Of a DNA stretch of 9,267 nt, positions 1-6,774 are shown piece by piece. Every line of letters begins with the position of its first letter. Positions within the stretch are counted from its first letter, which is position 1. The notes beneath the pieces are model-generated. The model ran no database searches, was not told the origin of the DNA, and saw only the letters and a program-made list of their open reading frames with translations. This DNA comes from an uncultured Methanobrevibacter sp. (GTDB lineage: Archaea > Methanobacteriota > Methanobacteria > Methanobacteriales > Methanobacteriaceae), in NCBI RefSeq assembly GCF_937906425.1, contig NZ_CALCYR010000016.1, positions 1 through 9,267 on the forward strand, read 5' to 3'. Position numbers and translations under genes: made by a program.

Positions 1-45
1 TAATTAATTAATAAAAGTTAATTTAATATAAGAGTTAAATCTAAT

Positions 46-56
46 TTTATTATATC
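46..56 (+). promoter_or_regulatory. possible TATA box of the small zinc-ribbon gene
   Basis: The stretch TTTATTATATC lies about 55 nt before the ATG at 106. An archaeal TATA box usually sits about 25 nt before the transcription start, which would place the start near position 78 and leave a leader of roughly 28 nt. The surrounding DNA is almost pure A+T, so chance matches are easy and this is only a candidate. Confidence 0.2.
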
Positions 57-105
57 TTATTTTTTTTAAAAATTAGTGATAAGCTGTTTGGATAAAGTTG
101 ATATT

Positions 106-324
106 ATGGATTTTGAAAATAAAGAAATAGACTCTGAAGAAGAAATTAGTGATAATAAATCTAATTCTGGTGAAAAAAAGATGGAAGTGTGTTACACTTG
201 TGGAAAGGAGTTTGACATGAACTCTGATGAAGGTGCTCATTATCATTATGACAAATATCCTATGTGTGGCTACTGTTCTAACTTCTATGGCTTTTATCAA
301 GAAGATCTGATGGATGATAAATAG
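106..324 (+). CDS. small acidic zinc-ribbon protein, function unknown
   Basis: This encodes a 72-residue protein that I cannot assign to a named family. The first ~25 residues are rich in Asp, Glu, Ser, Asn and Lys and look disordered. The rest contains two CxxC knuckles (C29/C32 and C54/C57) with His45 and His47 between them, which is the pattern of a small zinc ribbon. It is followed by an aromatic segment and an acidic tail. Three starts are possible. GTG at 76 has no ribosome binding site. ATG at 106 has TTGAT three bases upstream, like the topA start. ATG at 181 has a good GGTGA seven bases upstream and would give only the 47-residue zinc-ribbon part. I chose 106 because the acidic region stays open and the TATA-like box at 46-56 fits. 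A role in nucleic-acid binding or as a small adaptor is plausible but is inference. It is followed at once by an oligo-T tract. Confidence 0.6.
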   Translation: MDFENKEIDSEEEISDNKSNSGEKKMEVCYTCGKEFDMNSDEGAHYHYDKYPMCGYCSNFYGFYQEDLMDDK

Positions 325-341
325 TTTTTTTAAAAATTTTT
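325..341 (+). terminator. oligo-T terminator after the zinc-ribbon gene
   Basis: Seven T residues start directly after the stop codon, followed by A5-T5. Archaeal RNA polymerase terminates at such oligo-T tracts without needing a strong hairpin. In this AT-rich spacer it is a likely site, but not unique. Confidence 0.35.
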
Positions 342-653
342 ATAAATTATTTTGGGATTAATCTAGTTAATATTATCCTAATTTTTCTTATTATTTGATT
401 TTGAAAAAATCGAAACTCTTAAATATTATAGTTTAATATAAAATATTTATGATTTTGAAAAGATTGATTATTTGTTTTATTCAATTTTAACTGTTTCGAT
501 TATTTAAAATAATTGTCTTTTTTTATTTTTTTATAATCTTTTTAATCAAATTCAATCTTTAAATCTTTAATATGTGATTGTTTTAATTTATTATTCTTTA
601 ATTATTGTTTTAAGCATAATTATTGTTTGAATAAATTTATTATTAATTTTAGC
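342..653. other. AT-rich spacer, no gene seen
   Basis: I find no credible coding region or RNA gene here. The stretch TGATTTTGAAAA occurs twice, at 396-407 and 450-461. The first occurrence is part of a short perfect hairpin, GATTTT/AAAATC, at 397-411. Short variants of ATTATTGTTTTAA recur around 570-635. These may be decayed repeats or chance in low-complexity DNA. Confidence 0.4.
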
Positions 654-759
654 ATCTTTGAAATTTGGTTTGTAAATAAAGTTTTTTTCCATTTCAAATT
701 TTCTTATTTAAATCTTTGAAATTTGGATTGTAAAGATATTTTTTGCTATTTCAAATTTT
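654..759 (+). repeat. two tandem copies of a 48-49 nt hairpin element
   Basis: Copy 1 (654-702) and copy 2 (712-759) share the layout ATCTTTGAAATTTGG, TTGTAAA, a T-run, then ATTTCAAATTTT, at an offset of 58 nt. Inside each copy TTTGAAAT (657-664 and 715-722) is the reverse complement of ATTTCAAA (691-698 and 748-755), so each copy can fold into a stem-loop. The pair lies 84-189 nt before the topA start. The differences between the copies fall mostly in the loops, which suggests that the stems matter, but the set is too small to prove it. Possible roles are a regulatory site before topA, part of a non-coding RNA, or a dispersed chromosomal repeat. Confidence 0.55.
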
Positions 760-811
760 GATTTATTGTAATTAAAGAATAATCGATTAGATGATTTTTT
801 AAAAACTAATT

Positions 812-820
812 AAAATATAA
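812..820 (+). promoter_or_regulatory. possible TATA box of topA
   Basis: AAAATATAA lies about 23-31 nt before the topA ATG. That spacing would put transcription start at or next to the ATG, giving a leaderless or nearly leaderless mRNA. A partial Shine-Dalgarno (GTGAT, 835-839) sits only three bases before the ATG, so a longer leader from an upstream box is also possible. Confidence 0.3.
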
Positions 821-842
821 TTTTTATTTATTATGTGATATT

Positions 843-3065
843 ATGCATGAAGTTATTATATCAGAAAAACCGAAGTCTGCTGAGAAGATAGCAAAGGCAC
901 TTTCTTCAAAAGCTCAAAAAAAGAAATACAATAGGAGAGTCACTTATTGGGAGTTTGAGGAAAATGGTAAAAAAACAACTGTTTTGTCTGCAGTAGGTCA
1001 CTTATATTCTTTAACTTCTGCCAGTTCAAGAGATAGATTAGGCTTTGACTTGACATGGGTTCCATCATATGAAATAGATAAAAGCAGCAATTATGTCAAG
1101 GATTACATTAATGCAATTAAAAAGTTCTCCCAAGGCGCAGATACATTCGTTCATGCTTGCGATTATGATATAGAGGGAACCTTGATTGGTTATAATGCAT
1201 TAAAATATGCTTGCGGCAACAATGCAGAGGCAAGGGCTTCTCGTATGAAGTTTTCAACCTTGACCAAAAAGGACATTCTTGACGCTTACGACAATATGAT
1301 TGACATTGACATCCATCAGGTTGACAGCGGCATTGCAAGGCATATGCTTGACTATTACTTTGGTATGAATATTTCATCCGCTCTCATGAGAGCCATCAGA
1401 ACCTCAAGTTCAAGACATATCAGCTTGTCTGCAGGTCGTGTACAGACTCCTACATTATCCATTTTGGTGGATCGTGAAAAGGAAATCAGTTCATTTGTAC
1501 CTAAACCATACTGGATGATCAAGGCAACATCTGATTTTGACATTATTGCAGAACATGTTGAAGGAAAAATATTTGATGAAGAGAGGGCTAAAAAGATTTA
1601 TGCTGAGTGTCAGGGTGCTGATGCTAATGTTATTAATGTAAATCTTAATGAGACCATTAGAAAACCTCCTGTTCCATTCAATTTAGGAGGATTGCAATCA
1701 GAGGCACACACTGTCTTTGGATTCTCTCCAAAAAGAACTCAGGTAGCTGCCCAAAACCTATATACTGGAGGATACACTTCCTATCCACGTACTTCATCTC
1801 AAAAACTTCCAGAATCCCTTGGATTCAAGAATATCTTTATGGGACTTGCTCAGGATCCGGAATTTAAGGAACATGTTTATGCATTGCCTGCTAAACTAAA
1901 GCCTAATGAAGGTAAAAAGGATGATGCAGCTCACCCTGCAATTCACCCGACAGGAGTATTGCCATCCGAATTGTCTCCAGATGAGGAAAAGATTTATCGT
2001 TTGATTGTTTACAGATTCATCAGTGTTTTTGCTGAAAATTCCAAACTGGAAACTATGAAAGTCAATTTCACAGTAAATGATGAGGAATTCAGCTTTTCAA
2101 GAAAAAGGGTTTCCTATGAAGGCTGGCTTAAGCATTATCCATTTAAGAAAAAGGAAAATGATGAGTTCCCTCCAATTAAAAAGGGAGATTTGCTTAAGAT
2201 TCATGAAATCCTTGTTGAGGAGAAGGAAACCAAACCTCCTGCAAGGTATAATGAGGCTTCCCTTATCAAGGAATTGGAAAAACGTGAATTGGGAACAAAG
2301 GCTACCCGTGCAGACATTGTTGCTAAGCTATATGACAGAAAGTACATTGAAGGCAAGAAAATCGAGGTTAAGCCTTTAGGCATCAATATGATTGACACCT
2401 TAAACCAGTACTGTAAGGACATGACCTCAGAAGATTTGACCCGTGAGTTTGAAAGGGAGCTTGATGGAATCTTTGCAGATAAGCTTACCAAGGAACAGAT
2501 TCTTGAAAACGGTGAAAAGGAAGTCAAGATCATTCTTCAGGACATTAACAATAACAAGAAGGAAATTGGTGAAAAGCTTTATGGAGCATATCAGGAAACC
2601 AATGTGGTTGCAGATTGTACTTGCGGCGGAAAATTGGTTAAGAGATATTCCCAACGTACCAAAAACACCTTCATCGGATGTTCAAACTTCCCTAAATGCA
2701 GAATTACCTATTCATTGCCTTCAGGGGCTAACATTCTCAAGAAGAAATGTCCGACCTGCGGATTGCCTATGATCTCCATTAAGAAGCAAGGTTCAAAGGG
2801 ACGTGAACATGTTTGTCTAGACCCTCATTGCGGTAAGGATGTCAGCAGAAGGCGTGCTCCTGAACTTGTTGGAGTTTGTCCTGAATGTGGCAAGGATTTA
2901 TTAAAACGTTCAGGTCGTTATGGTGATTTTGTAGGTTGTAGCGGTTTCCCTAAATGTCGTTTCACCTGTTCTTTAGACGAATTGAACAGTTTAGGAAAAG
3001 AAGAAGGGGAAAAGAAATCAAAGAATAAAAGTTACAATAAGGTTCTTCAAACAGAAGCTAAATAA
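843..3065 (+). CDS. topA: DNA topoisomerase I (type IA, archaeal)
   Basis: This is a type IA topoisomerase that cuts one DNA strand through a 5'-phosphotyrosine, passes the other strand and reseals; its main role is to relax negative supercoils. The 740-residue protein is complete. The Toprim domain is at about 1-150, with the catalytic Glu in SEKP (E8) and the metal-binding DYDIEG (107-112). The active-site tyrosine is Y314 in the GYTSYPRTSSQ motif. Conserved HPAIHPTG is at 364-371 and TRADIVAKLYDRKYIE at 488-503. Three C-terminal zinc-finger modules follow: C592/C594/C613/C619, C636/C639/C658/C663 and C679/C682/C699/C705. The first uses a CxC instead of the usual CxxC. A Lys/Glu-rich tail ends the protein. 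No reverse-gyrase helicase domain is present, as expected for a mesophile. The ATG at 843 gives the natural Toprim N-terminus. The gene stands alone, with more than 500 nt on each side. Confidence 0.97.
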   Translation: MHEVIISEKPKSAEKIAKALSSKAQKKKYNRRVTYWEFEENGKKTTVLSAVGHLYSLTSASSRDRLGFDLTWVPSYEIDKSSNYVKDYINAIKKFSQGADTFVHACDYDIEGTLIGYNALKYACGNNAEARASRMKFSTLTKKDILDAYDNMIDIDIHQVDSGIARHMLDYYFGMNISSALMRAIRTSSSRHISLSAGRVQTPTLSILVDREKEISSFVPKPYWMIKATSDFDIIAEHVEGKIFDEERAKKIYAECQGADANVINVNLNETIRKPPVPFNLGGLQSEAHTVFGFSPKRTQVAAQNLYTGGYTSYPRTSSQKLPESLGFKNIFMGLAQDPEFKEHVYALPAKLKPNEGKKDDAAHPAIHPTGVLPSELSPDEEKIYRLIVYRFISVFAENSKLETMKVNFTVNDEEFSFSRKRVSYEGWLKHYPFKKKENDEFPPIKKGDLLKIHEILVEEKETKPPARYNEASLIKELEKRELGTKATRADIVAKLYDRKYIEGKKIEVKPLGINMIDTLNQYCKDMTSEDLTREFERELDGIFADKLTKEQILENGEKEVKIILQDINNNKKEIGEKLYGAYQETNVVADCTCGGKLVKRYSQRTKNTFIGCSNFPKCRITYSLPSGANILKKKCPTCGLPMISIKKQGSKGREHVCLDPHCGKDVSRRRAPELVGVCPECGKDLLKRSGRYGDFVGCSGFPKCRFTCSLDELNSLGKEEGEKKSKNKSYNKVLQTEAK

Positions 3066-3175
3066 TTATTTTTGTTTGATTTAACTTTATTTTATTTTTT
3101 ATTTTTTCTTTATTTTACTTTTTTTAATTTTGTTTTTATTTTAATTTATTTATTTTTCTTTTTTTATTAATTCAA
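3066..3175 (+). terminator. T-rich termination region after topA
   Basis: More than 100 nt after the topA stop are dominated by T-runs of three to seven bases broken by single A, G or C residues. Several consecutive oligo-T tracts like this act as efficient archaeal terminators. Confidence 0.5.
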
Positions 3176-3325
3176 TCTTTAAAACTCTTTTTTCTAATTT
3201 TTAAAAAATTCAGTTTATTAGAAAATTATATATTTATATAAATATTATATTTAATTATTATTAAATTTAGATTGATTTTTAAAATTTTAATTTTTGTTTA
3301 ATAATATTAATTATTTGTTATTAAT

Positions 3326-3345
3326 AATATATTTTAAAATATATT
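3326..3345. repeat. 20 nt perfect palindrome in the topA-aglB spacer
   Basis: The sequence is a perfect inverted repeat centred between 3335 and 3336 (AATATATTTT followed by its complement). A second, 12 nt palindrome, TGATTTAAATCA, lies at 3398-3409. They could be regulator sites or cruciform-prone DNA, but such palindromes also arise by chance in DNA this AT-rich. Confidence 0.3.
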
Positions 3346-3416
3346 TAATAATTTTATAAACTTTGAGGTCTTTTTAATTGATTTAAAGAAATAATTATGA
3401 TTTAAATCAGTTTTAA

Positions 3417-3540
3417 GGCTTTTAAAATAGTTATTATTTAAAATTTAAAAATTCTATTTGGCTATTTAAAGTTATTTGTATGTTTAAAATTATCATATGG
3501 CTTTTTAGAATAGTTGCTTATCAATTTAGAATTATTATAT
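3417..3540 (+). repeat. decayed ~40 nt tandem repeat upstream of aglB
   Basis: Three imperfect units begin with GGCT at 3417, 3460 and 3499 and are 43, 39 and 42 nt long. Units one and three share GGCTTTT, AATAGTT and a following AA-TT rich half. A fourth partial unit may begin near 3541 and a diverged earlier one at about 3367. The array ends just before the aglB promoter region. I see no gene in the whole 3066-3590 spacer. Confidence 0.4.
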
Positions 3541-3542
3541 AA
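3535..3542 (+). promoter_or_regulatory. possible TATA box of aglB
   Basis: TTATATAA lies about 50 nt before the aglB start. A transcription start about 25 nt downstream would leave a leader of some 26 nt that still contains the GAGGA ribosome binding site at 3580-3584. It therefore fits better than the closer AT-rich candidates. Confidence 0.35.
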
Positions 3543-3590
3543 CTATTTGCAAAAAAATATTCGAATATTTATAATGTACGAGGATTTTTT

Positions 3591-6263
3591 ATGGAAAATC
3601 AGAAAGTTAAAACAATATTAAAATCTGTGGTTATTATAGCTATATTATTTGTTTTAGTTTTCGCTCTTAGAGCTCAAGCTGTCGACATTAATGGGGTTCC
3701 TAATGAGCTAAAATCAAATTATGTAGACTCTGACGGTCTTCCTTATTTCAGTGAAATGGACTCATACTTTAACTTAAGGATGACCGAAAATTATATGGAT
3801 CATGGATATTTCGGTGATACTCTAGTAAACGGTTCTGGTTGGGATATGCATTCATATTATCCTTCTGGAAGGGAAGTAGGTACGTACCAGCCGATGATTG
3901 CTTATGTGACTTCATTCCTTTATGGCATAGTAAACATCTTCCAGGATATGTCAATTACTGAAGTTGCATTTTGGACTGGTGCTTTCGTTGCATCATTTGC
4001 TGTAATTCCTACCTATATCTTTGTAAGAAGAATAACCAATGATTATGGTGCCATTGCTGCTACTTTAATTGTAGCTTTAGGTCCTAATTATTTCTCACAC
4101 ACATTTGCAGGATTTTTCGATACAGATATGTTCAACGTAACCTTGCCGTTGTTCTTCATATTGTTCTTTGTTGAGGCGGTAAGAAGCGATAAGTTATCCC
4201 ATAGGATAATCTTTTCAATATTGTCTGTAGCGTCCTTGGGAATCTATTCCCTTTCATGGACAGGGTTCATGTTCTATCCTGCTGTAATGATATTGGTTAT
4301 GATTGTGTTCTTTATCTTGTGCTTCTATCTCAACATAAATGTTATTGAACCAAGTAATAATTATGAAAATAAATTGGATTGGCTGGTAAATCAAAGAGAA
4401 TTGTTCTCTATAATCTTCATGATTCTAATTGGATTTATCGGTTTACTTCTCACAGTTGGAATTGACGGTATACTTACAGGTATTTCTGGTCTTACCGGTG
4501 GTTTCTCCCTTCAATCCGCTGCAAATGACGTTTGGCCTAATGTACTTATTTCCGTTGCGGAAATGCAAGTTCCTAACATTGTTTCAGGCGGACTTGTAGG
4601 TGCATTCTTGGCTAATACAAACGGTGTTATTAACGGGGTTGGAGGAATTGTATGTTTCTTCGGTGTATTGATTGTACTCTACACCTTCGTTCAAAGGGTA
4701 GTAAGATTAAACTCTGTTAAGGTTAAAGGCGATACTTCCAAACCACCTAAATCTAAACGTAAAGCAACCGCTATTAGACAAGAACAAAAGAAATTCAGAG
4801 TATCCCTTAAGGATATCGGTTCCTTCGGTTCCACTGATGAAATCAATAAAAGCAAACGTCAAACTGTTTTATACTTAAGTTTATTCTTTGTATGGATTAT
4901 ATCATCCTTGATTGCCGTATCCCAAGGTACAAGGTTTATTCAGGTATTGGTAATTCCTATGGGTATCTGTGCAGGTATTTTCGTAGGTTACTGTGTGGAT
5001 TATGTCAAGGCTAATGTAAGTGACGACAAGGTATTGCTTGTCATTGCAGTTATTGCATCAATTCTTATTGCATTGCCAATTACCCAAATCGCTTATGGTT
5101 TAGAGAATTCTCTTACCGTCGGTTTAATCGTATTGGTAATTTTGCTTGCAATTTCAGGTGTTTTAATTTATGCACGCAAAACCGTCAAGGACTCAGATGT
5201 TTCAATGAAGAAGGCTTTGGTAGTTGTTTTAATCACTCTTGCTTTAGTATCTCCAACAGTTTGTGGTGCTTATAATTCTGTTCAAGCTACTGTTCCAGGT
5301 TCTAGTGATCCAATGTGGAATGCTATGGACTTTGTTAAGGAAAATTCAACAAATGATACCATTGTAGTGTCCTGGTGGGACTTCGGTTACCTATTCCAGG
5401 TTGCATCTGACCATCCGACTAGTTTCGACGGTGGTTCCCAGACAGGGGATCGTGCATACTGGGTAGGTAAGTTGTTAACAACATCCGATTTAACTGAATC
5501 CAAGCATATATTGCAGATGTTGTCAACAACCGGAAGTAATGCTACTGAATTGTTGTGCAATTACACAGGAAGCAATGTTACTGCAGTTGAAATCCTTGAT
5601 GACACACTTAAGATGAGCAAATCTAAAGCTCAATCAACAATGGTCAGCAAGTATAACTTAACTGCTGCTCAAGCTAAGGCAGTGGTAAAACAGTCACATC
5701 CAAGCAATCCTAACAATGTATCTTTAGTATTAAGTTCAGATATGATACAAAAAGCTGGATGGTGGTCCTACTTCGGTTCATGGAACTTTGATACATTAAA
5801 CAGTACTAACTATCAATATTACATGGCTTCAGATTATGTAACCATTAATCCAAACAGCCAAAACAATATTACAGTTTTAAATGACAGTGGTATTTTATAC
5901 AATGCTGTTGTAAAAAGAGGAGCTAATGGTACTAATGAAACTACAGCTCAAATGACTGCTGTTTGGGAAAACAATGGTAGTAAGATTGATTTAAACGGTA
6001 CTGAATACAACCCTCTCAAGGCAAGTAATATTGTAGCTATTGAAAACAGTTACTTGACTGTAAATAAGACCTTGCATAATGATGGTAATTACACACTTTA
6101 CCTCTTAGGTTCTGGAAATGATTATACCGCTATTTTGATGGATAATAAACTTAAAGACTCTGTCTTTACAAGATTATTCTTATTAGGTGGTGTAGGTCAA
6201 GACACATTTACCTTAAGCAATATGCAAGACGGTGTATCTGTTTGGACCTTGACTGACAACTAA
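3591..6263 (+). CDS. aglB: archaeal oligosaccharyltransferase, STT3/AglB family
   Basis: This 890-residue membrane enzyme transfers a lipid-linked glycan to Asn in N-x-S/T sequons of exported proteins on the outer face of the membrane. The N-terminus is a signal-anchor helix (about 11-28). The first metal-binding acidic motif is EMDSYFN (D57) in external loop 1 and the second is DTD (177-179). The SVAE motif (321-324, the TIXE/SVSE position) lies in external loop 5. Many hydrophobic segments follow up to about residue 560, and a basic cytosolic loop lies at about 375-425. The soluble C-terminal domain carries the hallmark WWDFGY (595-600; WWDYGY in most relatives) and a DMI motif (717-719) of the DK/MI type. 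All the motifs expected of an active enzyme are therefore present. That external domain itself contains 16 N-x-S/T sequons, so it probably glycosylates itself. The start is supported by GAGGA six bases upstream (3580-3584). No other glycosylation gene is visible nearby. Confidence 0.96.
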   Translation: MENQKVKTILKSVVIIAILFVLVFALRAQAVDINGVPNELKSNYVDSDGLPYFSEMDSYFNLRMTENYMDHGYFGDTLVNGSGWDMHSYYPSGREVGTYQPMIAYVTSFLYGIVNIFQDMSITEVAFWTGAFVASFAVIPTYIFVRRITNDYGAIAATLIVALGPNYFSHTFAGFFDTDMFNVTLPLFFILFFVEAVRSDKLSHRIIFSILSVASLGIYSLSWTGFMFYPAVMILVMIVFFILCFYLNINVIEPSNNYENKLDWLVNQRELFSIIFMILIGFIGLLLTVGIDGILTGISGLTGGFSLQSAANDVWPNVLISVAEMQVPNIVSGGLVGAFLANTNGVINGVGGIVCFFGVLIVLYTFVQRVVRLNSVKVKGDTSKPPKSKRKATAIRQEQKKFRVSLKDIGSFGSTDEINKSKRQTVLYLSLFFVWIISSLIAVSQGTRFIQVLVIPMGICAGIFVGYCVDYVKANVSDDKVLLVIAVIASILIALPITQIAYGLENSLTVGLIVLVILLAISGVLIYARKTVKDSDVSMKKALVVVLITLALVSPTVCGAYNSVQATVPGSSDPMWNAMDFVKENSTNDTIVVSWWDFGYLFQVASDHPTSFDGGSQTGDRAYWVGKLLTTSDLTESKHILQMLSTTGSNATELLCNYTGSNVTAVEILDDTLKMSKSKAQSTMVSKYNLTAAQAKAVVKQSHPSNPNNVSLVLSSDMIQKAGWWSYFGSWNFDTLNSTNYQYYMASDYVTINPNSQNNITVLNDSGILYNAVVKRGANGTNETTAQMTAVWENNGSKIDLNGTEYNPLKASNIVAIENSYLTVNKTLHNDGNYTLYLLGSGNDYTAILMDNKLKDSVFTRLFLLGGVGQDTFTLSNMQDGVSVWTLTDN

Positions 6264-6304
6264 TCACAGAGAATAGTGATTTCAAATTAAATTAAATAAG
6301 TTAT

Positions 6305-6375
6305 TAGATTATAAATTTTAGATTATAAATTTTTATAATTTAATTTCTTAATTTTTTCTTTTTTTATTTTTTTTT
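6305..6375 (+). terminator. terminator region after aglB
   Basis: A 14 nt unit TAGATTATAAATTT is repeated in tandem (6305-6318 and 6319-6332). The second copy starts a hairpin (TTATAAA at 6323-6329 pairing with TTTATAA at 6332-6338), followed by long T-runs up to 6375. A second small perfect stem-loop, AATCAC/GTGATT (6262-6267 and 6276-6281), overlaps the aglB stop codon. Together these form a plausible 3' end for the aglB mRNA. Confidence 0.45.
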
Positions 6376-6410
6376 AAGCATTTTAATAATTTTTAACTAA
6401 TTTTATAGTA

Positions 6411-6575
6411 TTTAATCCTAATTTTTTAATGCAATTATTTTCTTAATTCTATTTTTACCAAATTTTAATGATTTTTTATTAATTTTCATGGTTTTGATTT
6501 TATTTTATTAATTTTCATGGTCTTTAATCCTAATTTTTTAATGCAATTATTTTCTTAATTCTATTTTTACCAAAT
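6411..6575 (+). repeat. perfect 53 nt direct repeat with an inner 18 nt repeat
   Basis: Positions 6411-6463 and 6523-6575 are identical over 53 nt, starting TTTAATCCTAATTTTTTAAT and ending TTTTTACCAAAT, at an offset of 112 nt. Between them an 18 nt unit TTTATTAATTTTCATGGT occurs twice (6475-6492 and 6504-6521, offset 29). A perfect match of this length with G and C bases inside is far beyond what base composition gives, so this is a recent duplication or a gene-converted repeat. No gene is seen in the 6264-6774 spacer. Confidence 0.85.
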
Positions 6576-6774
6576 ATTTTATATGTTAATAAGGTTATAG
6601 TTATATTATAATAAATTTATTAAATTATTTTTCAAATGATTTGAAATGATTTTTTAATTTGCTTTTTTAAAAAATCAAATCTTTTAATCATTATTTATTA
6701 TTGAATTTTAACAATATTATGTTAAAGTTTAATTTAAGTCTTATTCGTTTATAAAAATTAATTATGGGGAATTT

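Noticed and set aside
73..300. 75-codon ORF on the minus strand opposite the zinc-ribbon gene
   Set aside because: It is the antisense shadow of the zinc-ribbon gene, has no family motif, and its composition follows from the opposite strand.
1117..2772. Several ORFs of 62-110 codons overlapping topA in other frames
   Set aside because: They lie wholly inside a well-supported topA gene, have no motifs, and disagree with its clear codon structure.
843..3065. Reverse gyrase
   Set aside because: The protein has only the topoisomerase IA part and zinc fingers, with no N-terminal helicase domain.
3769..3954. 61-codon minus-strand ORF inside aglB
   Set aside because: It is an antisense shadow over the conserved first external loop of AglB.
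6411..6575. CRISPR-like array
   Set aside because: There are only two long copies with one interval, the interval itself contains repeats, and no cas gene is present.
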